Origin: Nematostella vectensis
Taxonomy: Eukaryota > Cnidaria > Anthozoa > Actiniaria > Edwardsiidae
Direction: 5' to 3'
Assembly: GCF_932526225.1 (NCBI RefSeq)
Contig: NC_064043.1
Coordinates: 8,857,501-8,921,500, forward strand
DNA: 64,000 nt
Shown: positions 1 through 10,857 of the stretch, piece by piece
Layout of the letters: every line of letters starts with the position of its first letter
Position numbering within the stretch: the first letter of the stretch is position 1
Notes under the pieces: model-generated
The model's database searches: none
The model's input: the letters and a program-made list of their open reading frames with translations, nothing else
What the model was told of the DNA's origin: nothing
Made by a program: the position numbers and the translations under genes

Positions 1-284
1 ATAATATTATAAGCTTTGGCTTTGTAGCATGTTTGTTTTGCAAAACTATGGATGAAGGAAATTGATTTTTTTTTTCAGTACGCGCGCGTTCCCACTTTCG
101 CGCCATTTTATTTTCGACCAATCAGAGACGCGAGGGGCAAGGATAAACGGAAAACAATGAACCAACAACGCAACCACGGGAACTTTATCGTATAGCCTAC
201 CACATTTAACTATGGGGCTCCGCTAAAAATGTACTATGGTAGTGATAACATCTTTTACCGTGAATATCATGTTTATGGCGCGAT
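1..284. other. Receptor gene 3' flank
   Basis: This stretch lies beyond the receptor stop codon. I see no coding signal. A GC-rich patch at about 80-135 contains CGCGCG. Confidence 0.4.
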
Positions 285-3200
285 TCAAAATAAGAATATC
301 ACTGTAATTGTAATGGTTATAGAAATGACGTAGAGCAGCGTAAACACCCTGTTGATAACGCTGGCCGCTAGTCTCCACTCTTCCCTCTTGGCCTCTGCGC
401 TCTCAGTCTTCGTGATATGGTTCGTTAGAACTTTCATGTTATCACCAGCTGTATGGTGGCTCTCGCGCAGTTTCTCTGAAATATACATTCAATGATATTT
501 TTTAGATGTCTCATTTGTGTATTGCATTGGTTCGAATACAGAGCATAAACGGGTAAATGCCGCTTCTAGAAGAACCTTCTCGAAGATACCAAAACCAGTT
601 ACCTTGGTGAAAACCTTGAATCACAAGCGCCTGCTGGACACGTTCAGCGGTCTTTTTCAAGCCAACAATGCGTGCGCAGTAGTTGAGAACACACTCCTGC
701 AAACAGGAGTACACGCTCAGATAAAGTATATTTTGTTATCTGAATTGCTTTCTGAAAGAAGAAATTACACAAGAGGAACCCGCCAGGGACAGGCTCGTTC
801 CCAGGATTGGCCGAGGGGAGGTTCGCAGTCATAGGTATCATATGGAAAAAGCATAGTATATGAAGATTTCTTATTAATAGGCCTTTTCAGATTGTGCTCG
901 GCACTATTTTATCGCAATTTGGGTTTTGGAGCACTATTTTGATCAGAGAGCACTTTTGTTTTGTTGATTTGTTGTCTTATATAGACATTTCTAGTTCCCT
1001 TAACTACAAATAATATTATCTAACTAGGCTAACACTGTAAGACTGGTGATTTCGAAATTTTTATGGGTAGCCTGTGCTTTGATAACCACAAACATTGGGT
1101 AGCCTGTGGAGTTCATTACAATAATAGAATGCTTATCTAGAAGATCTGTTTCCCATGTTTTCCTGTTTTACATCTATTGTAATTATTTCTCGTTAGGATA
1201 TTGTTATAAGGTCTGTTATCAGGTTTGACATTGTTTTTTAGTAGTATCCAAATAACAATGGTAAACAAACACAAAAGAGAACAAAGTCATTTATAATACA
1301 GTTAGTTGTTATACACTAAATTGTGATTTACCCGTTCATGGACAACAATATAAGATACTCTAATGCATGTATTTAATAAAAGCAATATTCTTTCTTTTAT
1401 TCAAATTTTAATTAAAACACAACTTATCTCTAAATTGTTTTAAAAATATACGGTAATTTTCTTTTCGCCAATGAGCACTATTTGAGCACTATTTTGATTT
1501 TGGAGCACTTTTTAAGCACTTTTTGGGTGTTTTTGGGAGCACTTTTCTGGCTTTTTGGGAGCACTATCTGGAAACGCCTACTTATTAATAAGAAATGACC
1601 CTTTTTTGGCCGCAAGGAGGTGGGGGGGGGGGGGGGGGGGAACGCGCATCCTGCGTACCCCTGTGTTCGCACCTGAGGGGTGCGTTACCGTACACCATCA
1701 GAAGAGGATGTGGGTGTTTACCTTGACCCATCCGGGGAGGGGTGCGTTTGATTGCTCCGGATAGTAGAACCTTAGCATCAGACAGGCCATAAACATGCCG
1801 GCAGACACCTCCAGCATAATGCTCCAGTAAAACACCGCAATTCGGGGGGTCACCTTAGACGAGACGGGTAACTTCGCCTGATAAGTGCAAGTAAGATTGT
1901 TATCATTAGAACATGGGTTCTACTTTTTATAATCGGTAGCTTGAATTTGCATGAGGGTTTAGTAGAGGCATCGGAGAAGCGAATGGGGATATAAACAAAA
2001 GGGGTTTGTATAGGTTTTCGTATGAGCAAGAGCGTTTATATTTTGCCTATTTGACTGCGCAAGGGGTCTGAATCGGTATCAAAACGCACAAACATTTAGT
2101 GATCCCAAGATTTAGTGATCATCATAACAAACACCAGCTGCGCCTGCGCACCTGTAACATGAGGATGAGTATGGTGAACGACAGCAACACAGTGACCCCA
2201 AACGACATCCTCTCCCCAGACTCCGGCGGTAGCAGAAAGACGAGGAGAGCTAGAACGGCGATGAGTACGCAAGGCAGAATGAAGTTCATCGTGTAGAACA
2301 ATGTGCGCCTGTGCAACTCAAGAACGTACGTCACTTCCGGAAACTCGCTCTCACAACAGCCGTATTTCTTCAACTTCCGGTATGATGTGGTGCTTTCCAG
2401 TATCCATTCACCATTTTCAACGAAACTAACAAGAATAGGTTAGCATTAACAAAGACCGGGGGGGGGGGGGGCTTTTGAGGCCCCAGCATCTTTGACCTGT
2501 AATAATTTTTGAACTAGTAGGGCAAGAACATTGAAATTTGATGACTTTTCCTAATTTTTTTTCCAGGATCAGTTTGGTGTAAACAAAATTTTGATATGTG
2601 TACCCTGGTAACCATAGCAACCAAGTTTTGAGACATAGGTTTAATGAAAATTAGGCAAAACGCTTTAAGTAGTTAAGATCAACTATTAATTCGACGTTCT
2701 CAACGTAAATCCATGTCATATAAACATTTTATACCAAGTTTCGAAAAACACAATAAAAATGTACATCTCTATTTCAGGGAGGGAAAGGGTTGTGTTTTTT
2801 TTGTTTGTCAATTTTTGACCTTCTATCGTGAAAAGTGCTTGTAGAAATATAAAAAAAAAACATTCATATCCAACTGAAATCATTAATAAAACTCGAAGAT
2901 TGTCAAAAAGCTTCAGGTTTTTGCCACCCAGTTTTTATTGATTAAAATTAATAGCTTTCATTAAATCCAAGATGGCGGATTCAAGATGGCGGATCCAAGA
3001 TGGCGGATGCTGATGTCACATAATTAGCTTCTGTTTTTTTTAACTAACATCTAAATTTGGCAAAATCCTTTTGATATTCCTCTAATTTAAATAAAAAATA
3101 GAAAAAAAATCATTTTTGGGAAAGATAATTAAATTATTACTTTAATTAAAAGTCCTGCAAGATAATTGGATTATTGAACAAAGACATACAGAATTTTTAA

Positions 3201-6200
3201 AAAAATCTCAAAAAACCCAGAAATATTGCCCGTTTCTGCTCACTTAAGTGACGCCATCGTGACGTCACAAAGACAATTTTTTTAAGAATATCGGTCGCTT
3301 TTTTGCATACGAATTGATTATGATAACTTATTTGGAATTTGGTTGTTCTATGCAAAGGTTTCGAAAGATAAACTATTTATAGCCATAATTTATGTCCTTA
3401 AATGACGTCATTCTATGGCAACACAATATATCATTTTATTCCTCTTTGTCAGATAATGATTCTTTGAAAATTTGGTCATAATAGCTCCAATGGTTCAAAA
3501 GTTACGGATGAGGGGCCGAAAGATCCCCTCCCCGTCAGAGGAAGCCCCAAAAAGCCCGGTCTGAATAGTGTTTACAAAGATAGTTAGCGTTAAGAAAGAT
3601 AGTTAGCGTCAACAAAGATGGTAAGCGTCAACAATGATAGTTAACGTCAACAAAGATAGTTAGCGTAAGCAAAGATAGTTAGCGTTGACAAAGATAGTTA
3701 GCGTTGACAAAGATAGTTAGCCTCAACGATAGTTAGCGTAAACAAAGATAGTTAGCGTTGACAAAGATAGTTAGCGTTTACAAAGATATATAGCGTTTAC
3801 AAGGATAGTTAGCGTTGACGAAGATAGTTAGCGTTTACAAAGATATATAGCGTTTACAAAGATAGTTAGCGATCTGGCGTGCATTGTAAGGTTGGACTTA
3901 AAAGTTCTATTCCCCCCCCCCCCCTTCAACACACACACCCATAGGCCACTGAAAAGCGTTATTTTTATAAACGCAGGGGCTATATATATATAATAAATAT
4001 AATATTGAAGTTTCAACAAAATTTGCCATTTTATGGTGTATACAAGCAAGGAAAAGCATCCAATTCAGACAACAAAGCTCAATATTCAGAATCTTTTGCC
4101 CTTTCTAAACAAATATAGGATAACTTGAACTCACTAGGTCGACAATTTACCTTGATATTTTCGTAAATTGAGAACTACCGACATTTAGCAGCATGCTGTA
4201 AAAAAATGCCACTAAAATTACGTTTTTTTTGGTGTACTATAGACGACGGAAAACATTTAACAACAAAGCTCAATTCAGATTTGCTTGACCTTTCTTAACA
4301 AATGTTAGAATACTTTGAATTTACTAGGTCGACATTGTACTGGGTTAATTGAATAAATTGAAAACTGTCGGGCATTCAGTCCATTGAGGACCTTTTCCGA
4401 CTGTCGGTCATATAGCGACTACGTTTTCTATAACCAATAACCAGATCTTACACCTTTTGATATTCTATATAAGCTGGCACTTCTCCAACAACCTCCCCGC
4501 AAAATTTGTATTAAATGAGAACAGTTGTGGAAGACACAGGTACCGACGGCGTTTTGCCCCCCCCCCCCCCCCCCCCTCTTCCCCCCTAGAGACACACTAT
4601 GTACTTACTATTGCAGATTAGCAGTGTCTTCGAACGGGTGGACATCCATGTAGCGTAGGGAGGTGGACCAGGAGCCAAACCTTAACTCACATGCCTGGTT
4701 GTCGAATGGGAAGTGCGCAATGTCCATACCACAAGAAGTGTGGAGTATTAGGGGATTCATCCATAACACCTCGCCCGCGCTGTTGATGAAGAGTCGAATG
4801 TTTTTCTCTCTCAGATCCATATCCTTGTTTGCGCTGAAAAGCAGATTAACGGATTATTAAATGTACGCAATTTATTCAACATGCGAAGTGGTAGGCGAGG
4901 TTCTTTTATTAAGCCAATACATCTTCAAATCATAAGTTTCCTTTTGTTTTGTTCTGCTCCCATTTTTCTTCACTCTCCGCCTACATCCTCGCCTTATTTT
5001 TCCATTAACCCACGGTATAACCAAACTAAAAAACTTTGTCCATGTCCGAATCTTCTTGCGTGATTTTATTTTTGACGACTGGTGAATATTTCGTGCTAAC
5101 TTGATTCCATTAGAACTGGTGACAGTACATAGAACAGCAAAAAAGGGGCTTTGAAAGCCTGAAAAGAAAAATTTTAAAAATGAAAAAGAAAAAAATAAAG
5201 CAACCAAGAAAGAAAGAAAAAGTCTGTTCTTTAAACTTTTTTCTCTACTGAATTGGGGTACCCCCTCTAACTTCGGCCTTCCCCGATATCCTTGTCCATG
5301 TCCCACCTGTTGAGCACACTGATATCTGGCGTCCATATTAACTTTGAGCGAAGTGTCATCTGCTTGATTCCTCCGTACTCAGTCTCGTTCCAGGCTAGGC
5401 GAGTATCATTCCACATCTGAATGTGAGGTTTTGTTAAATATTTGAAACACTGTCTGTCTTTTCACCTAGCTGTCCTTCCGTCTGTCTGTCTGTCTCTTCG
5501 CCTATCTGTCCGCTCGTTTGTCTGTCTGTTAACCCGTCTGTCCGTTTATATTTCTAACTGTTGGTATACCTGTTCCAGAATCAGAAATGTTTGGATGACT
5601 TCGTTCTTCTCGTCCTGTGTGTGAAAATCATACAACGTCAGGGGCTCATAAGTAGGGGCAATCATCTGCATTATATAAGTGTCACGGCGTTTCCTAGGAT
5701 CAGGCTATTTTTAGACGCGCGCGCACAAACGGGCCAATCAGCTACGTTCACGTTAGTCGCGCGCGCGAGTGACGTGAGGCTGCACGCGCAAATTGCAGTT
5801 AGGAAGAATATTTCTTTATCCATCATCCGTCGGTTTGGTTTGTTCAACAAAAGAGTTGCAAGCCAGAATTTAAATTCGTAGATAAAGTTGGATTCATCAT
5901 TGAAGAAGAGAGCAACAAAAGTCAAAATACCGAAGATAAAACATAGCTTTTTGTCTGAGACTGCGCGTGCAGTTGAGCTCAGCCAAAACGTAAGCACTAA
6001 GGTCGCATCTGATTGGCTAATCCGCGCGTCTAAAAATAGCCTGATTCTAGGGAAACGCCGTGACACCTATATAATATAAGAATGTGAGGAAGTTGATTGC
6101 CCCTACTTATGAGTCCCTGACAACGTGTTATTACAGTGGATACAGTTTCAACATTAATTCTTTGCTCATTTCGTTGAACAGGGGCCGCGCATATGGAGGG

Positions 6201-6773
6201 AGGGGGGGAGGTGGGGGGGGGGTTACCCCCCTTCTACTTGACAGATCCCACTTAATCCTGATACATTTTCACTTATAACACCCATCTTCAAAAATTCGCT
6301 GCGCGGCCCCTGTTGAAGAATCACTCGTCACCTCTTTTTCCGTGTCATATTATGAATATGTGACACACCTAGCGAGTAATCATTTCCCGGCAGGTTTTCC
6401 GTGAAAAGCTCAGTAGGTTGGCAAATTAAAAAAAAACTCTATTTGGGAGGGGGGGGGGGGGGGAAATTTTCCACCAGGTCAAAAAAAAATTGTATCAGGA
6501 AGCGAAAACCTGAAAACCCCTGGTACCGGGAGAGAAAAAAAATCTACCCGGTAGGGTAATACTCCCCACCAGGTCGAGCTTCACCAGGCCAGTGTAAGGG
6601 AGAAGAGGGGTTGGGGGAAGGGGGGTGTTTTGACTTTGATGACCTACATCAAGCCTCACATATTTGTTATCGATACTAGTACCCAGTCTTCCCTCACCAC
6701 GTCCATAATCTGCTGCAGCCTAATGGTAAGTTTCAATCCCACCGTATGGTTGTCATTGGTAACGGGTCGAGCC
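285..6773 (-). CDS. Cys-loop ligand-gated ion channel, nicotinic acetylcholine receptor alpha-like subunit (5' end missing)
   Basis: Eight exons, in order: 6698-6773, 5570-5614, 5307-5416, 4609-4833, 2152-2425, 1722-1877, 603-696, 285-475 (TGA at 285-287). Junctions are GT/AG with consistent phase, giving about 389 residues. Visible hallmarks: RLQQIMDV then DEKNE; WTPD; a Cys loop with exactly 13 residues between cysteines around FPFDNQ; FGSW; a vicinal pair YGCC, the mark of alpha-type subunits; M1; M2 with GERMSFGVTVLLSF, the glutamate favouring cation selectivity; M3 after a KLP motif; M4 as EEWRLAASVINRVF. It should form a pentameric plasma-membrane receptor. The M3-M4 loop is short, about 75 residues. 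Loop A reads VLN where the family usually has LYN, and the last loop-C tyrosine is F. The 5' edge at 6773 is the least certain, and the signal-peptide exon was not found. Family assignment is firm; the ligand is unknown. Confidence 0.9.
2453..3562. mobile_element. Putative 1.1 kb non-autonomous element with AGACCGGG termini
   Basis: The left end AGACCGGG, followed by a poly-G run and CTTTTGAGG, is mirrored at the right end by CCCGGTCT preceded by AAGCCCC. It sits in the receptor intron between exons 2152-2425 and 4609-4833. The interior is AT-rich without an open frame and has three tandem copies of an AAGATGGCGGAT unit at about 2968-3010. The left flank ends in one unit of the minisatellite that continues right of the element, so it may have inserted into that array. 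No clear target duplication. Confidence 0.45.
3569..3871. repeat. Minisatellite, 18-19 bp unit (ACAAAGATAGTTAGCGTT)
   Basis: About 16 imperfect tandem copies of ACAAAGATAGTTAGCGTT, varying mainly in GTTGAC, GTCAAC or GTTTAC before AAAG. It lies within a receptor intron. Copies differ by a few substitutions, so the array is not recent. Confidence 0.9.
4034..4400. repeat. Imperfect direct duplication of about 190 bp
   Basis: Two adjacent diverged copies share CAACAAAGCTCAAT, CTTTCT-AACAAAT and ACTAGGTCGACA in the same order, at about 4070-4150 and 4260-4345. They lie in a receptor intron with no coding content. Confidence 0.6.
5452..5545. repeat. (TGTC)-rich microsatellite
   Basis: Runs of CTGTCTGTC with interruptions in the intron between receptor exons 5307-5416 and 5570-5614. 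Confidence 0.7.
5639..6119. mobile_element. MITE, 481 bp, long terminal inverted repeats, ACAACGT target duplication
   Basis: The ends CAGGGGCTCATAAGTAGGGG and the complement of CCCCTACTTATGAGTCCCTG match with one difference. Inverted similarity continues for over 100 bp through GTGTCACGGCGTTTCC and CTATTTTTAGACGCGCG. ACAACGT flanks both sides at 5632-5638 and 6120-6126; placing the boundary one base outward gives a 5-bp duplication CAACG instead. It lies in the receptor intron upstream of exon 5570-5614. Open frames inside are by-products of the palindrome. Confidence 0.9.
6179..6312. mobile_element. Short DNA-transposon copy, 134 bp, TTGAA target duplication
   Basis: A perfect 12-bp terminal inverted repeat CAGGGGCCGCGC is flanked by TTGAA at 6174-6178 and 6313-6317. 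The interior holds poly-G stretches followed by poly-C. No coding capacity. Confidence 0.85.
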
Positions 6774-7306
6774 CTGGGATTATACATATCAAACTTTTGG
6801 TGTTATTCAAACTCGCTCGGCCGCTTTTTTAGAGACTGAGACTAGGAGCTGTGTAACCTGGCAAATTACAAATGGGTTTTCTCTGAGCTATCCAAGATGG
6901 CGGACGAAGAGCGATTATTTTTGGAAAACAGGGCTATTTAACCTGAGATTTCTGCTTATAGAAGCGAAAAATACCTATTTTTCTCATCAAATACCCCTGT
7001 AGGGGCTAGATCTTTCTTCTGCCAGCCTAACTTGTGGAAAAAAGCCCTCGTAGGTATTTTAATCGACTACGTCCTTGTGTGATCCTGATGCTGAAGAGTA
7101 CAGAAACACCCGAAGGACGAGAAGCTAAGTATTCCTTTCTAATATTTCCGTTTTTTGTTTGTATAATTTTGGCGCAATTCTTATCTAGATAATCTTCACG
7201 GGTTGTTTTTTGGGGATCATCTTGCAGAATCTCGGTAAACTTAGGCGGGAAGAGGTTCAAAAGTTTAGTCGTCTCGTTTGCTTGTTCATGATAGATATCT
7301 ACTAAA
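6774..7306. promoter_or_regulatory. Upstream region of the RAG1-like gene
   Basis: A 533-bp stretch before the RAG1-like start codon. It has an AAGATGGCGG motif (YY1-like, common near animal start sites) at 6894-6903. A short open frame, MADEERLFLENRAI, runs from 6897 to 6941 and could be an upstream ORF in the leader. No TATA box was recognised. The first exon of the receptor gene should lie somewhere on the minus strand here or further right, but I could not identify it. Confidence 0.35.
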
Positions 7307-10300
7307 ATGATGGTGCAAGGGTATTTGACAAATTTTTCACAAGGTCCTCCATTGAAAAAACAAAGATTGGCTTACATGCTACCTCAAGTCCGTGAAATCG
7401 GGCTGTGTGATTCTCGGGACTCGAGAATCGGAGAGCTCGAGAATCAGCTGTCAGAGCTAAAACATCGACTCGCTGATGTTGTCAAAGAGAGAGATGGCAT
7501 GAGAAAGGAGCTAGGCAAGGAAAAAAAGCCCTTTCTTCAGCCGAGAAAGCCTTTTTGTGACCTTGAGCCAAAAGCTCAATTTCACAAAAAGTCAGAGATT
7601 AAAAAATGGCTTGAGAAGCAATTTGAGAAGCTTCCAACAGATTGGAAAGTTGTTGAGGTTTGTTTAGAATTTTTGTACACATGGAAACAACCTAAATTTA
7701 CCAATTCTGTTATAATGGCATTTGTTTATCATAAAATGTTTCCTTATCTCTAGGTTCAACTTGAAGTTGGTCAGTTTTGCCCTACATTTCAATGTTTCCT
7801 TATCTCTAGGTTCAACTTGAAGTTGGTATGGTCAGTTTTGCCCTACATTTCAATGAGAGGGTTGAGCCTGAGGAGATTGACCATAAAAAGATCCAAAGAG
7901 CTCTCAAGGTAGGTATTATAGAAGTACATGTACAGTACTGTAGGTTTCTTATTTTTTCTATATTTAGATTATTTTTATAATCTCAGGCCAAAGATGATGG
8001 TGATGTTTCTGACTCAGCATACCATGAGCTAAAGATGGTAGCTGGGTCCAGCTTGCCATCACTGTATGGGATACAGAAAGAGAGAAAAGCTCAAAATGCA
8101 ATCATTCCTATTACAGAATTTGAAGGGGTTAGTCTGTTGATAGTCTTAATTCTGATTTGCTTTGTGCACAGCACATTTTGCATCCTTTAAAACAAGCAAA
8201 TACTGTACAAACCCAATAATTCATTAAACAAAGTTTCTCCTTTCAGAATGCAAAAGGATGTTCAAGATCCATCAAGGACATTCTAAGTTATAGTTCAGAT
8301 GTCATTGGAAATGCAGGGGGCAATGTTATAACCCTTCGGTTTTCTGGTGATGGTAGAAAAACCACCAAAAAACTCGGGAGTGTTATGACAACCTTCTGCT
8401 TTCCAGCAGAAAACTCTGTTAAAAGAAGCCCAGAAAGGGAATACTGTATATCTATATATGATGGTGAGTTGGTTGCAGCTAATTTATTGCAGCTGTAAGC
8501 GAGAACAAATCTTCCTAATGATATAGTCAACTAAAGCCATATATCTGTGAACACTTTTTATTATAGGCAAGGAGTCATATGACATCCTAAAGGCGACCTT
8601 GAGAGGGGTTTTTGATGAGATGAAGGCCCTAGGGAGAACTGGCATTCTTGTTAATGGCCTTGAATACACTATTGATTGGTAGGTTTCATTTTTTTTGCAA
8701 CCAATAATCTTATGATCTGGCATTAAACAGGACATATGTAACTTTTATCCCTTTTTTAAGGGTGATGTGTGCTGACTGGAAGTTCATGGCGTGTATTCTC
8801 GGAATTAATAGTCCCTGTGCCTTGTACTTCTGCATTTGGTGCGAATGCAGCAAAAGGATGATCAGAGACTTTTCTAGTAAGTTTTTTAATTTTGTTACTT
8901 ATATAATGAATGTTATGTAATGAATTAAATGATTTTTGTTTTTATGAATTATTCCATTGTCAGCTATATTATAAATAACTAGATAAATTTGATAAAAATT
9001 TCAGTCCCACAATGGCCCATAACCAGAACCTTAAACCAGTGCCGTGCACGTGTTGGGTGTCCAAATGCCAAGGGAGTTCAATGTTTACCTCTCGTGGACA
9101 TTGAATTTACCAAGGTCATACCCGACACCCTGCACCTCAAATTGAGGATCATGGGAAAACTTCTCAACCAGGTAAAATTATGCTTATTTAACAAATTCAA
9201 ATCTCCATTGAGCCATTTTTTAAAAAAGTTCCTGGTATATATTAAACTTCTAGGTTGCTTGCTGGGCTATAGAGCAGAATGTTAAAAAAGCCATGGAAGA
9301 AGCAATAGAAGCTTTGGGTAAATAAAAATTTCATGTATAGGGTAAATGGGTATAGGGGATGTCTTATGGTGATTATCATTTTGTTTTCTTGCCATATTGT
9401 ATTTGCAGGTGTGAGGTTTTGTTTCTATGATGTCCAGGATGACAGTGGCAAAACCACAACCAAGTGGAGCTCTTTGGATTGTAAGTAAATAACTGACTAA
9501 TAGAAAAGACTGTTATAATAACTGAAACTAATATGAAATTACTATAAAGTTTCGTTATTTATTTTCTTTGAATCCTCTTTTCCTTATAAAGGTGATGATT
9601 TGGAAACTATCATTAGGGGGCTTGATATCCATGCCTTCCTAGGAGACATGGAGAACAAGTCCATCACCAGCCTTGACTGTCTGACCAAAGCCCAGCTAGT
9701 GGAGGAATGTAGGAAGTTCCATCTGAGGTCGACAGGCACCAAGGACTTCCTACGTGCCACACTCAAGGATCATCTTGACCGCAACAACATAGTGTTTGAG
9801 GTATGATTTTTATTTTCATTATAAAAAAGACCAGCACACCCAGGATACTACTGTGTATAAAGCTAATTTAACAATTGCTTTGTGTTTTGTAGCCATCGTC
9901 CACTCCCACTTGTGAGAAAACAGTTCTTAGCATATCAGAGCTGACACAAGTGTGGAAAAGTTTGATGGTCCTCACTGATGCTCTTGGGGCAAATCCTGGA
10001 GATGAAGCATATCTTCGAGCAGATGCTTTTCAAGAAAAGGCCCGCCAATGGGGAACCAAATTTAGAAAAGCCACGTTTGATGAGGTAATTCTACATCCCT
10101 GTGGTTAGTTGAACTGGCAGGACACAAGCCTCATTTGATCATATGTCACTGAAAAAATAACAAGTAGATATATTATTTTAATTGTGCTTTCTTTTATCTC
10201 TCCACAGGATGTAATTCCATATATACATGGTAAGATTAAAATGAGATTCCTTAATTGACTTGGGATCTCCGAGACCAAGTAATTTTATGCATTTTTTTCT

Positions 10301-10614
10301 CTACAGTTCTTGTTTATCATGTCCCCCAATTTTTGGAGATTCATGGCACGATCCACCAGTTCAATTGCCAGACAGTGGAAAAGAAAAACCACATGCAGAA
10401 CAAGACATTCCACAGGGGTAGCCAGAAAGGGGGGAAAAATAGCAACTACACTGTACAGGTAATTCCAAGTGAAAAAAACGTCATGTTATCTAGACTAATC
10501 GCTTGCTACAACTGTGTATTTTTATCTCTATAGATCATGGAGAGGGAAAACAGAAAACTGTTCAGTAGGGAAAATAATTTGGAAAGGGTCAAGAGAAAAT
10601 ATCAAAAGCAGTGA
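7307..10614 (+). CDS. RAG1/Transib-like DDE recombinase-fold protein, 664 residues
   Basis: Fourteen exons: 7307-7657, 7810-7908, 7987-8127, 8247-8463, 8567-8678, 8761-8876, 9005-9171, 9254-9317, 9409-9480, 9592-9800, 9893-10084, 10208-10229, 10307-10458, 10534-10614. Phases agree throughout with no internal stop. Residues 56-85 look like a coiled coil. Seen: D232 in SGDG, D312, CIWC (C331, C334), an HxxxxH pair (H587, H592) and E612 in VEKKNH. The spacings D312-C331 (19), C-x2-C, H-x4-H and H592-E612 (20) equal those I recall for RAG1 D708, C727, C730, H937, H942 and E962. Residues 477-508 fit an SAP helix-loop-helix. Inference: a metal-dependent DNA transposase or recombinase, nuclear, either domesticated or an intron-bearing transposon gene. 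No RAG2-like partner or flanking CAC-type inverted repeats were found. ATG 7307 was chosen as the first Met of an open exon; 7310 is equally possible. Confidence 0.85.
7736..7850 (+). repeat. Tandem duplication of an intron 3' splice site and exon start
   Basis: Two successive copies of a 55/60-bp unit containing TTCCTTATCTCTAG followed by GTTCAACTTGAAGTTGG. The first copy lacks 5 bases, so splicing to its AG at 7753 would shift the frame. The second AG at 7809 gives the productive exon of the RAG1-like gene. Confidence 0.9.
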
Positions 10615-10857
10615 AGACAAAGAAAAAATGTATTTATTTATTTATTATATTTTTGGTGCTATTTATTACTGTTGTAAATATCACTATTTATAACTTGTAT
10701 AACTATTTGTACCCACATTATTATATAAAGGCATTAAAACCATCAAAACAATCTGTATCATTCCCTGGATCTAAATTCCCCCTCTTTATTTTCGACTGGA
10801 AATACAGTGAAATCGGTTGAAACAGATGTCAACAATTAGTTTATATAGAGAGATTTT
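10615..10857. other. Intergenic gap between convergent genes
   Basis: AT-rich sequence following the RAG1-like stop, probably its 3' UTR, running into the tail of the chromodomain locus on the other strand. Confidence 0.4.

Noticed and set aside
5671-6066. 131-codon minus-strand open frame
   Set aside because: It is internal to the palindromic MITE at 5639-6119, which gives open frames on both strands.
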